Assembly: GCA_025677825.1 (NCBI GenBank)
Contig: JAIXMO010000004.1
Location: 558,001 to 622,000 of the forward strand
DNA: 64,000 nucleotides
Direction of reading: 5' to 3'
DNA from: Helicostylum pulchrum
Lineage: Eukaryota; Mucoromycota; Mucoromycetes; Mucorales; Mucoraceae
Positions 11,869 through 22,984 of the stretch are shown here, piece after piece; the first letter of the stretch is position 1, and the number at the start of each line of letters is the position of its first letter. The notes beneath the pieces are model-generated. The model made no database searches and was not told the origin of the DNA. It saw only the letters and a program-made list of their open reading frames with translations. The position numbers and the translations under genes were made by a program.

Positions 11869-12201
11869 CCTTCTACAGTTGTATCCTTAGTTCTACTTCT
11901 TCAAACCGTTGACCACTCACTACAAAACTTTCAAGAAGCTATTTTTGGTATTGTGGATATCACTGCTAACTATCACTCATTGATTTTACTGGTGAAACTT
12001 CGTTTTTTTTTTACACACAGAAGAATTATCATAAGGTGTGCGTCAGTAATTTTAACGGAAATAAGTGAAACTTGGAATTTATTAGCCTCATGTCAATGCC
12101 GATCTTTATGCTATCAATCGATCAATAATACTCCAGAGATTACTCGTAATCTACAGTGGTAGTTAGAGATAGCAGCTTCAATACAACGATATGTTTAGCG
12201 A

Positions 12202-12237
12202 TCGATCGTTGAATTGAAAAGAGGTCTCAACGATCGA
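12202..12237. repeat. 11-bp perfect inverted repeat, 14-nt loop
   Basis: TCGATCGTTGA at 12202-12212 is the exact reverse complement of 12227-12237. It lies about 340 bp upstream (in minus-strand sense) of the transposon relic. It could be a hairpin, operator or leftover element end. Confidence 0.5.
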
Positions 12238-12733
12238 ACGATATGCTATTCGTTGAATTATCAACGACACGGTCTCATAGTAGAATCAATCTTTTTTTTT
12301 AGGTTCCAAAAAAAAGGGGCATGGTCATTTTATGTCATTGGGTATTCAAATTCAGGTGATATAATTATATTCGTCTTACCTTTGTATAGCGTTACTTCTG
12401 TCTATCACGCGTCATGGGTAAAAAGAAAGCAAAGTAATATATAAAGAATTGGATAAGTACAAGGGTCTTTGTAAAAGATGGGCACATCATATAAAATATA
12501 CTCACTTGTATATTGGTTTCGCAGTACGAAGGTAAAAAGACGCTTTTTATTAAGCTTCAAAAAACCATATAATTGGCTACTCTTTCTTTTCCAAAAAAAT
12601 TTACTTTTGAGAGAATACTCACTTCATTAATCTTTGGAATTATAATGGTAACATTGCTTTTTTAACTGTCAACCCTTTTCTTTACTAAAAAAAACTAAAT
12701 GTGTATTAGAATAAAGGGAAGAGATCGCAAGCA

Positions 12734-13192
12734 GTGTACCCGAATATCGCTGACTCTATATTAACTTCCGTCTGTCTTCCAGTAGTCTCACCATCTCTCA
12801 GGAAAACGTTCACTAGACCAGACACGTTACGTTTGTTCGTTCCTCCCGAAGAAGATTACGAAAGCGACGAGGAAGCTGTAAGAGAAAAGGAAAGAAAAAA
12901 AATTAAAGACAAGTACAAGAGAAAATCTATCAAAAAAGTATCAGGCAAGATCAAAAACGATACAGGACAAGTTGAGTACAAAATCACTTGGCATGGCACT
13001 GAAGAACCTGAGGTAAATTGTAGATGTATAACATCCATTGATATCAATGTTTTAACTTAGGTTTTTTTTAAAAAAAAGATTGTACCTTCTAAAGGTTTAC
13101 AGGATCATCCTGATTGGGCTTTGGTTGAAGCTTATGAATACTTTAGAGCAAAAACACAATACAACAGTGTCAACGGCGATCCTGAGATTTAG
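12734..13192 (+). pseudogene. 5'-truncated chromodomain-like gene fragment
   Basis: An open frame without an in-frame ATG runs to GTEEPE. It is joined by an intron (13013-13078; GTAAAT...AAAAG) to IVPSKGLQDHPDWALVEAYE and stops at 13190-13192. The N-terminal part is very basic and acidic (EEDYESDEEAVREKERKKIK). The core GQVEYKITWHGTEEPE plus LVEAYEYF has the spacing of a chromo-like domain. It ends 68 bp upstream of the SNF2 start and could once have been its N-terminus, but a TAG separates them and no splice donor bypasses it. It could also be a relic of another chromatin or integrase gene. Confidence 0.35.
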
Positions 13193-13259
13193 ATGTCAAA
13201 ATAAAAAAAAAATTGACTGTTTTACATTTTTTTCTTTTTCCTCTCTTCTATTACACATA

Positions 13260-16065
13260 ATGGAAAATATTTTAAGCGATATACTTGAAAGCGAAGCGAG
13301 CCTTTGTCATATTACATCGATTGTATCTGACGAAAAACTTTTTCAGCCACTGTTCTCTCTAAACACAAAAAGAAAAAGAAATGCGCAAGAGTTTTTAGAT
13401 GATTATAATAAAAAACATGGAACTATCGTTATTGACAATGACGAACCGCCAGAGTATCAGCATTCACCTGAATTAAAATTAGCACTTCGAAACTTGTCTT
13501 TTAAGATCGATCCTTTTTTTCAAAAGAGATTAAAGCTTCACCAAGTAATTTTTGTTTTTGTTTTTTTAAGCGTTTTTTTTTTTTAAGGACGTACACTCTA
13601 ATAATATACATGTAGGTTGAAGGTTTAAAGTTTATGTGGGAACGTGTTTATGAAAAGAAACAAGGTTGTTTATTAGCTCATTCTATGGGACTTGGCAAAA
13701 CCATTCAAGTGATTTCGTTGCTAACAACAATGTATCAGCACCTTAAAGAAAAACCAGAGACTAAATTTCCAACTGTACAGTACAGTAAAAAAATATTTAT
13801 TTGCAATTTTAAAATTGAATTCCTAATTAGTATATCTCTTTATATAATAGGGAAATCGGGTTCTTATTCTTACTCCAATGGTTACGCTTTCAAATTGGGC
13901 AAATGAGTTTGATAAATGGGCTGTGGATGGTGTAGAAAATGTCATTGGAGAAGTTTATAACGTATCAGGTACCCAACCTAGAAAATTTTTTTCAGCATAT
14001 TTAAAATACTAAAAGGAACAAAAAAAAAATAAAATAGAAATGAGAAATCATAAGGTATCGCGTATGAAATATATTAAATATTGGTACACACACGGTGGTG
14101 TAATGTTGGTTAACTATGATCAATTCAGATCGCTATTAACTGCTGGCAATATTAATGATAGAGAATCGTATTACCATTATTTGGTAAACCCAGGTCCAGA
14201 TGTTATTATTCTCGATGAAGCACATCGTATAAAAAATTCTTCTTCTGTATTATCTGCACTTGTGAACAAAATTAGAACAAGATCAAGGATTTGTTTGACT
14301 GGGTATCCTTTACAGAACAGGTTATTAGAGTATTATTATATGGTCGATTTTATTGCGCCCGGTTTATTAGGGTCAAAGGAAAAGTTTGATTGCTATTTTG
14401 GTAATTATATTGATAAGTGTTACGCGAATTCTTCTACCACTACCAAGGAGCAAGCGAATTTCAAACTGTATGTTTTGCAATTACTTACTGCACATGTGAC
14501 ACACAGGTAAATATGTCTTTTTATATATATTTACTGCAAAGTGATCTAATATATGGTAGGCGTGATGATTATATTTTAGTTAAAGATTTACCACCAAAGA
14601 CAGAATACGTTGTACGATTTAAATTGAGTCCTATTCAACATAAAGGATACACATCATTACTTAAATTAAGTTGTTTTGATAACCCAATGGTCGCTTTATT
14701 AATTCTACGATCTATCTGTAACCACCCCAAGATTTTCCAAAACGTAAGTCAGCATAGTTTTTATTTTATTATAAATTCACTTTAAAAAAAAGTTTATTAG
14801 TTTCTGGCTAAACGATTAGAGAGAAAACGTAAAGTAGAATTAAACAAATTAAACGCAGAAGAAAACGACGACGAAGAGATGATTGATGATGTGGCAGAAA
14901 GCATGGATATAGACGAAGATGTATCGGTCGAAAAATCGTTTGAAGAGATGAATGATACTTTGGATACGGATCTTGTTGAGGTGAACGAAGAAGCGGCGTT
15001 TTCTATATTGGAGTTTTCCGAGTATGAGTGGACTAAAGATTACTTGGATGATGCTGGTAAAATTGGTTTAAATTGGTAAATATGACTATACATATTGAAT
15101 TTTCTTTTTATAAGAAATTGAGTCGTGGAAATGCAGTGGAAAGATATCGTTTGTTGCTGATTTGGCAAAAGAGTGTAAACTAATAGGTGAAAAAATTGTG
15201 CTTGTGTCGCATAGTTTGGCTTGCTTAGATTATATACAACATTTGTTACCCATCTTTGGTATTAAAACTGGAAGATTGGATGGATCTATGATGACTGGGG
15301 TAAAATAACATACTTATATATTTATATTGATTTTTTTTTAACTTTTTTCATATGTAAATAGGAGCGTCAAGAAGTGATTGATAACTTTCATACGGATGAA
15401 AGTATCAATGTAATGCTTCTTTCAGCAAGGGTAAAACCTTAAACAACTCCTTTCTTTCTTAAACCGCTAAAAATTCAAATCATTATTTTTTAGGCTTCTG
15501 CTATTGGTATTAATATTGTTGCAGCCAACAGGATTGTACTGATGGATCAAGACTGGAATCCATTATTTGACGAGCAAAGTATTGGTAGAGTATACCGTTA
15601 CGGTCAAACCAAACCAGTTATGGTCTATCGACTTATTACAGCCACAACAATTGAAGAAAGAATTTACAAACAAGGTGTGCATAAAAAAAGTATTTTCAGG
15701 TAAAGTATATTGAAAAAAAAAATTACCGTCATTATTATACTAATTTTTTTAGGCGTGTTATCGATAATAAACAATCAGCAGTAATTTCCAGAGAAGAGTT
15801 GGTGCGTTACTTTCAAGAACCTGATTCGGATTTAGGCTTAATTGATTTAGAAACTCAGCCATCAAGATCTGATATGGATTGGATATCTAACCGTGTGTTG
15901 GAACAAAATGCAAATACGATTACTGAGTTTCATCAGTATAAAGATGATAACAATTCTAAAGATATGGGTGAAAGTTCTTTGACAGAGTCATTAAGGTCAA
16001 GAGCTAAGCAAGATGCTATTAGTATTATTCGTGAATGGAAAAATGATTCGAGACTCAACATGTAA
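13260..16065 (+). CDS. SNF2-family chromatin ATPase, ARIP4/RAD54L2-like
   Basis: Ten exons: 13260-13544, 13616-13774, 13851-13968, 14038-14506, 14560-14743, 14801-15075, 15137-15299, 15362-15430, 15494-15699, 15753-16065. They join without frame conflict into 746 residues. Motif I is LLAHSMGLGKTIQ (Lys near 123), motif Ia VLILTPMVTLSNWANEF, and motif II DEAHRIKN (247-250). Motif III, LTGYPLQNRLLEYYYMVDFI, has the Tyr-Pro variant and LEY..MVDF block of ARIP4/RAD54L2 rather than the usual GTPLQN. The helicase C lobe shows LVSHSL, GRLDGSM, LLSARASAIGINIVAANRIV and the arginine-finger motif QSIGRVYRYGQTKPV. An acidic insert (about residues 420-495) lies between the lobes. Such ATPases remodel protein-DNA complexes in the nucleus. 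Confidence 0.9.
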
Positions 16066-17280
16066 AGGTATGCCTTCCTCGCCACTGCAAAGAAAAAACT
16101 CCCCCAAGATAAAAAAAAAAACTGACAATCAATAAAAGATAAGCTGGGATGTAAAAAAAAAAAAAAAAGTTATTCTGGTACAGCACTTCCAGTCTCAAAT
16201 TGAACTTCGTGGTACATTTCTCGAAAATAAAATGGAGCTTTCAACCATTTAAATTCGAACTTAATTTGGAACACTTCTCAAACTTCAACTAGAACACGCC
16301 GTGAGCCTCAATCTAAAATTAATATATGACAGAGTTTCGTTTAAATATAGAGGGACTTTGTTTGAGCATTTTTCGAAATGATCTTTAAGAAAAGGTAGTG
16401 GGAAATTCTTGATGCACGGTCAATTTACACGATCGATTAAAAAATGTGTGCCGTATTACCTTTTCACTTATTTTTACAGATGACCATTACTCTAAGAAGA
16501 ACCGTATCTGTTTGTGTACGAGCATAAAATAAAATAAAAACCGAAACATGGAACAAAGCAAAATTATAAAAGAAAAAAGTAGAAAAAAGATACCTGTTGA
16601 AAAAAAAGATACAAATTTAGGTAATAAAAGGAGTGATAAAATAGGGCGTCTATTTACCGATGTGATCTATTATTACTATTTATTTCGTATGTGTTAGTTA
16701 ATCGTTTTGGCCATCATTTTTATTATATATGATTCCTTTTTATGCGGAAAAAGTTTTAAAATACGTCACACTTTTTTGGATCGACTGTGCAAATAGAACC
16801 GTGTATCAAGAATTCCTAGGCAACTCGGCTGATAAAGTCACTCTGAATTCGATTACATTTGAAAAGTATTATTTTAAGCTGTCTAAGATTCAAAATTCGA
16901 TTTTTACTATTTACGGAAAACAATACCACTTCGGAATCCGAAGCGGAGACAACAAGGATTCGTGTTAGGCACGAAACTGTTCCTGATACATAAACTGAGT
17001 AGTAAAATATTTTTTTTCCCGTCGAAATCTACATTTTTATCAGAAATAGGCAAAACTTAAGTGTTTTTTTATAATATACAATAAACACTTTTTTATTCGA
17101 CTTTTCCCCCTATTCAAATATAGATGTTGTAAAAGAGTCAAAAAAGTAACAAAAAAAAAAAGAATAAAGCTTTTTTTCTAAAAAAAAAATTTTATCTATG
17201 AATTTGATTTTTTTTTAAATAAGTGTGTGAGTGAGATGGGGATGATTAGTTTTTAAAAAAAGAGAAGGAAAAAAGGAAAT
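16066..17280. other. Convergent intergenic region
   Basis: No recognised gene. A lone 79-codon ATG frame at 16729-16968 has no features I recognise and is doubtful. The rest is AT-rich 3' flank of the SNF2 and PDA1 genes. Confidence 0.5.
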
Positions 17281-18874
17281 CTAATAGTAGTAAAGTTCCT
17301 TGGGTTCACGACCACGAACAACAGTGGGTTCAGAACCAGGTTGATAGATGTTGGTATGGAATTCAGCTAAAGAAGGCTCAGGGGCGGCTTCAGCCAACTT
17401 GAGAGCTTCATCAACGATTCTACGAGCCTCCTTATCGATGGCCTTAAGATCAGCTTCGGTAGAGACACCGTGTTCAAGCAAAATAGCCTTCATACCAGTG
17501 ATAGGATCAGAGGTAGAACGCATATGTTGAATTTCCTCACGAGTACGGTAAGTGGTTCCGGGATCGGACATGGAGTGACCACCATAACGATAAGTAGATA
17601 ATTCCATGACAAGAGGACCCTTACCAGAGACGGTCCATTCCTTAGCCCATTGACAAGCTCTGTAAACAGAAAGTGCGTCCATAGCATTTACCTTGATACC
17701 GGGAATATAATCACCACGCTTGAAGTATTCAGTAGAGGCGGATGAACGGTTAGCAGCTGTACCCATACCGTACTTGTTGTTCTCACAAACGAAGACACAA
17801 GGAAGGTCCCAAAGCTTAGCCATGTTGAAAGCTTCGAATACTTGACCTTGGTTAGAGGCACCATCACCGTAAAGAGCGAAAGTAACGGAAGGGTTTTCCA
17901 TATACTTTTGAGCGAAAGCTACACCGGCACCAAGAGGAACCTTTTTTTTTTTTTTTGTGATAATTAATATACCGTTTTTCTTTAAAAAATGTGTTATAAA
18001 CTTACTTGAGCACCGACAATACCGTTACCACCATAAAAGTTAGGAGTGAACATGTGCATAGAACCACCCTTACCCTTGGAAATACCAGTACTGCGACCCA
18101 TTAACTCAGCCAAGATACTTTCGATAGAACCACCACGAAGGTAAGTGAAACCGTGACATCTATAAGCGGTAATAACGTGATCGGTAGAGGTAATAGCAGC
18201 TTCCATACCAACAGAGACAGCTTCCTATTCATTTTCATTTTTTCATGGTTAGTTACTTTTTTTTCAAAAAAGATTTTTCTTTTTTTCGTAGGTGGGTCGG
18301 GCGAATAAAAAAGTTCGTACTCTTAAATAAAGTTGTGACATCAAACGCGGGGTTCGTTTACCCAACATCCCCCGCGTTTGCCCGTTGCAACCCAAATATT
18401 TTTTTTTTTATAGTGTACTTATCTTTTACCGCACCCCAACCAAAAAAAAAAAAAAAATAATAACAAAAAAAAGGGGAAAAAAAAGAGATTTTTTTTACCT
18501 GTCCGTTACATAAATGACAGAAACCACGAATCTTCTTGGCCTTGTAAAGACCATCAGCAGCCATCTCCATACGTCTCATAGTAGTCATCTTGGTGTACAT
18601 ATCGAGTAATTCTTCCTTGGAGATTTCAACATCCAAATTGGGCTTCTCGGCGTTATACATCTCGAAAGAAGACTCGGGTAATTTGATAGTCAACTTATCA
18701 GAGAAACGAGGCATGCTGGTAGACAAAGCACGCTATGTATAATATGTATGAGTAAGATAAAAAAATATACTTTGAGGTGTTTGTGTGTTTGTCTATGTCT
18801 GTGTTTTTTTTTACCATGGGAGTGAAAGCGGCTACACGCTTAGCAGCGAAGAGACGGGTAGCTGAACGAAGCAT
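17281..18874 (-). CDS. PDA1: Pyruvate dehydrogenase E1 component, alpha subunit
   Basis: Four exons (18874-18815, 18732-18499, 18224-18006, 17940-17281) give 390 residues. The N-terminus [20 protein letters not shown] is a basic, Ser/Ala-rich mitochondrial presequence. Then come [33 protein letters not shown], the thiamine-diphosphate motif beginning [17 protein letters not shown] and ending ENNKYG, and the regulatory phosphorylation loop [20 protein letters not shown] with its conserved serines. With E1 beta it decarboxylates pyruvate and feeds the E2 lipoyl domain in the matrix. Intron 2 (18225-18498, 274 nt) is several times longer than its neighbours and contains a GC-rich hairpin. Confidence 0.97.
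18342..18380. repeat. GC-rich 11-bp inverted repeat in PDA1 intron 2
   Basis: CAAACGCGGGG at 18342-18352 pairs perfectly with CCCCGCGTTTG at 18370-18380 around a 17-nt loop. It is strikingly GC-rich for this window and could fold in the pre-mRNA. Confidence 0.6.
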
Positions 18875-19066
18875 AATATCCACAACAAATAAAAAGAAAA
18901 AGTTAAAGAAGAAGAAAAGAAAAAAGCAAATTTTTTTCTTTATGAGTTTATCCATTTTTTTTTTATTTAGAGGTCCCGGAAAACTTAAAGGAAATAAGAT
19001 TTGATTGGTTGAAAAGAGTTTTAGAAAATCTATTTGTTTTTATTATAATTTAAAGATCAGATTTGT

Positions 19067-22000
19067 TTATAGTCCTTCATCTTCGTCTTCTGCATCATCA
19101 TCATCTATTACTTCTTCTTCTTCTGCAATGTTCATGATTTCATCCTTTAAAAATTCTAAATTTTCAGGATTAAGTTTTAAGTACAATCGATTTAAAGTAT
19201 CTAAATCGTTTTCCAAGTCCAACATTTCATCGTCCTTGTTAGAGAACTTTTCTTCAACAAATGGAAGTTGTGCAACATCAATTGGTTTAGGACCATACTC
19301 TAGTAAATTCGTACGAGCATTTTCTTCTTCTTCATCTGTGTACTCAAATACATTTTGGTATTCAATAGGTTGAACTACATCTTTGATCAAGATGGGCGGT
19401 TTAGGCTGCTTAGTGGCCATTGGGAACTCTTGTAACGGATCTGGTGGTCCGTCAACACGACAAAAGAATTCTTGAGGATCAAACGTGCCAAACGTACGAG
19501 GACAAGTGGATATATGTTCATGGTATTTAGCTGCTATGGTTTCCAAGATCTCTAAAGACTGTAATTGTCCCCATAAATCTAATACAGGTAAATCTTCAAA
19601 TAACGGTAAAGTTTGGTTGGGTAATTGAGATAAAATAGTATCGCGTTGCATTAAAGGCACCATAAATGTACCAATGACTGATTGTCTTTTTTCCGATTTA
19701 ACATGTGTACCAAATTCAACATGGTTAGTAGAAAATGCTTCAAAGTGTTGAAAGTTTGGGTAAAGCATAACAGATGCTCGTAAATACACCATCTCAATAA
19801 AATACTTTTTCCATGATTTCTTCCATTTATCAGATCTACTACCAGGTACACTAATTAATCTCTCTTGATGATCCTTTGGTAAGTTGAGATCGTTTAATCG
19901 AGTTACCAAGTAAGAATGAAATTCTCTCCAGTGCTCTGGGAAATAAACACCTCCCCAACTACATGGTACTTGACTAGCATACGGTGTATGATCTGCATAC
20001 CCTGCAGGTAATAAAACTGAGTTGGGATCGAATGTGACTCGACCAGCTGGAACAAGCTCTAAATTACGTGGCGCGTAAAGACTGATACCGTACATTAATC
20101 GATAAGCTTCACTGTTACCACTGTATCTGTACTTTAAAATAGCGTATTTGGACCAGACGTAAAATAACGGGGATACTTCAATATCATCTTCTAAGAGTAC
20201 GGCGTATTCATCATCGTTACTTGGGTACCAGGATTCAACAATAGCAGGCATAAGGCCTCCTTTACGGATACGATGACGGATCATCTTTTGTCCTTGACGC
20301 CACATAAAACTGTTGACTAGCATGCGAGTTACGCGGTCAGCGGATTGTTCCATATGAACCGTCAAGTCTACTTGGTCACCCAAGAAAGTGGATTTAGCAG
20401 CAGATTGGAGTAAACGAGATAATGAGTGAGGCCTTCTATCCGTGATTACAACTAATTTAATACGAACTTGGTTCCAGTCTAAATTTTGCGCATATAAAAA
20501 AAATGTTAATAAAATATATGTGTATGTGTGTGTATGCGTGTACTTACGTTGTAAAGCTTGTAAAGAAAGGTCTGAAATCCATAAAGCATGAACAATATCC
20601 TTTTCGGGTAATCCAATTTCAGTAATTTGATTAGCATTTGCAACGGACTGAATAGCGTAGTACATTGGCGTAAGTTTAGTCGGTTTAATTTGAATTAAAA
20701 CGAGTGGTTGAATCACTTTGGCCAATCTACCAATACTAGCATCCTCCATACGCTCCTTCATACTGGTAAAATCATACAACTTTACATTATTATCACAATT
20801 GGTTTCCTTTAATGCGTGCTGTACAGTCTCTCTGGTCAAGTCGTTACCGAGAATAACAAGATGAACGGGATATTTTTTAAATCGACATAGTAATGGATGA
20901 AGAGAAATTAATTGTGTCGATCCTTGTGCAACAACCAATACACCGTGCTCTGTTAATTGTCGGTAGTGTAATACAGTAAGGTATCTATTCTTAAGAATCA
21001 AGTCTCTCCAGACGGTGTTGCGAGACCATTCTGATTTTACTTTTTCACAGAGTTGTTTATTGGAGTTAACAGCTTGGTCGTCTTCATGAAGCGGTAAAAC
21101 AATGGTAGGTACTTCTAGTTGCCGCTGAAGGCTTAGACTGATATAGTATCCCAATGGTAAACTTAATGAGTCCAGACTCATATCTGTCATAATATAAGGT
21201 AACCAAGTCTTTTGTAAAAGCCATGTACCTAAAATCATATCTGCAGGCTGTACTCTATCAACAGGTAAGCGAGTATCAATTGGTAAGCAAAAATTCTCTT
21301 GTTCTTCAGTAGTGGATAATACGAATGCTCTTGTACCGACCAATGCGTTCTTGTAATCGTCTAATTGATTTACATGAAATAAATATTCTAATTCTTTTAA
21401 TGAATAAGGTGAAGGGATGATGGTTTCATCCATAATATAAACATAATCAGTTTCAATCTCCTCTGGGTTTAATACTTGAAGCCAGACAGATGCACCGGCT
21501 GTACCTGGTAAAAATGCAGAACTAGTAGATCGATCAAGCACTGACAGCTTTATATGGTGGTTATCAATTATTTTGTCTTCGATTTGTTCTTTAAACTGTG
21601 ATGATGAAATAATAGAGATTTTAAAGGTGATATCGGAATCCCAGCCTAAAATACTGTCAATCTTGGAAAGTGATTCCTTGGAATAAATAGGTAATAGGAT
21701 GGTTACTTGTTTATCGATATTAGGTGATGATAATGATAAAAGTGTGTCGTAGTCATGACCTAACGTTGTGTATGATTTCACTCCTTCCATGTATCCTTTA
21801 CTGTTGTTGTAAATAGAATTTGATATCACCCAAGGGTTACTTTCTGTATATAAGCGTTAGTATTAGTTTTAGTTTTATATTATTATTTTTTGATTTAAAG
21901 GTGAACTTGCCTTCATCCCAAACAGTATTCAATTCTTTGGGATTGCTTTGTTCCAGATTAATAAAGTCATTGTCATCTGGTTTGGCATCGCTTAGTGTCG

Positions 22001-22109
22001 TTACTTGTGTTGAATACAAGTTGGGTAAAAATACAAAAATACCTGTACTTAATAGTACAAGTACAATGATAAGCTTAATAAATTGTTTCGGCGAGCGTAA
22101 CCAAGCCAT
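19067..22109 (-). CDS. Large type II membrane glycosyltransferase
   Basis: Three exons (22109-21911, 21843-20548, 20478-19067) give 968 residues. A short cytoplasmic stretch MAWLRSPKQFIK is followed by one transmembrane helix (LIIVLVLLSTGIFVFLP), so the enzyme is probably Golgi or ER anchored. The luminal part has a GT-A-like region: LVVITDRRPHSLSRLLQSAA, the metal-binding block YAVLLEDDIEVSPLFYVWSK (acidic triplet near 595-597) and CSWGGVYFPEHWREFHSYL. The C-terminus is acidic. This matches the fungal GT2-like proteins of undefined donor and acceptor. Intron 1 appears to use a GC donor (GCAAGT...CAG). Intron 2 (20479-20547) is a 69-nt intron with a CA-rich tract; it leaves the frame open even if unspliced. 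Confidence 0.75.
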
Positions 22110-22984
22110 GTTTTTTTTATTGTTATTTATATTTGTAAAGAGAAAAGAAAAAAGAAAAACCTGAATATTAAAAAAAAGGATGGTTCTAAATAGATCATCA
22201 TTAGCGGTTTTTTCGATTCCCCTTGAAATCCCGATAATTATAGTCTTTTTTTGAGTTACTGTTTTAGAAGAAGGGGAAAACGAATTAACCGTTCAATAAC
22301 AAATAAAACAAAAAGAGATGGTTTTTATTCAAAAGAGTAGTTTTTATCTTTAAAGCGAGGCTAGCTAATACAGTACTCACAATTACTTACCAGTCTGTGT
22401 GGTCTTAAAATACTTTTTTGCGTACTTTTAATTATCAATTTGCGCCATAACTGATAAAGTAATATTTGACTTTTTGCTGGAAAATAATGCTTCTTATTCA
22501 TAGAAAGAAATGAGTTACATCGAACAGCTTGTTGGTTGCACACACTTTTCTCTTCTGACAGTATGATCATTCTCAAACCGTGATGATCTATGTTTCTTTA
22601 TTATCCGTCAAATTCTTGGTTTTAAACAGCATCTTTTCTTCTAGGATGGTTAGCGTAATATCTATCTCGTCTATTACTGATCGTTAGCACCCCCCAATGA
22701 TCTTTTGACGACACTATATAATTTTTTTAACTGTATAAAAAAGTTGAATGATTTTAAATCACTGTTCTATTTAATCCTGTTTACATACACTGATCCGCAA
22801 CTTGTTGTTACAACTTATTTTAACACTCAAAGTATGTCGTTCCAACTTGTTTCATGCAAGAAGTTAAAAAAAAAAATACGCCATACTTTTTCCCCTCAAT
22901 ACTTATAGATAACTATAAGCATAATTCACTGATAACTAGGAATGAGACACTCTATCTATTAATATTGAAAAACGTTTATTTTAT
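22110..22984. other. Intergenic region with a dispersed ~30-bp repeat
   Basis: No gene recognised. A sequence around 22799-22828 (CAACTTGTTGTTACAACTTA and following TTTTAACAC) recurs at 38889-38920, and in diverged inverted form near 33093-33122. Confidence 0.45.

Larger units (their letters stand above)
11220..12733. other. Gene-poor region holding a decayed mobile-element ORF
   Basis: No intact gene was found. The minus strand between about 11.4 and 11.87 kb carries a stop- and frameshift-ridden coding relic (listed separately). An 11-bp perfect inverted repeat lies at 12202-12237. The plus-strand hydrophobic frame around 11.4-11.6 kb is the complement of the relic's Lys/Glu-rich part. Confidence 0.5.

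Noticed and set aside
16729..16968. 79-codon ATG frame between SNF2 and PDA1
   Set aside because: Isolated, no introns, no recognisable motif, in AT-rich 3' flanking DNA.
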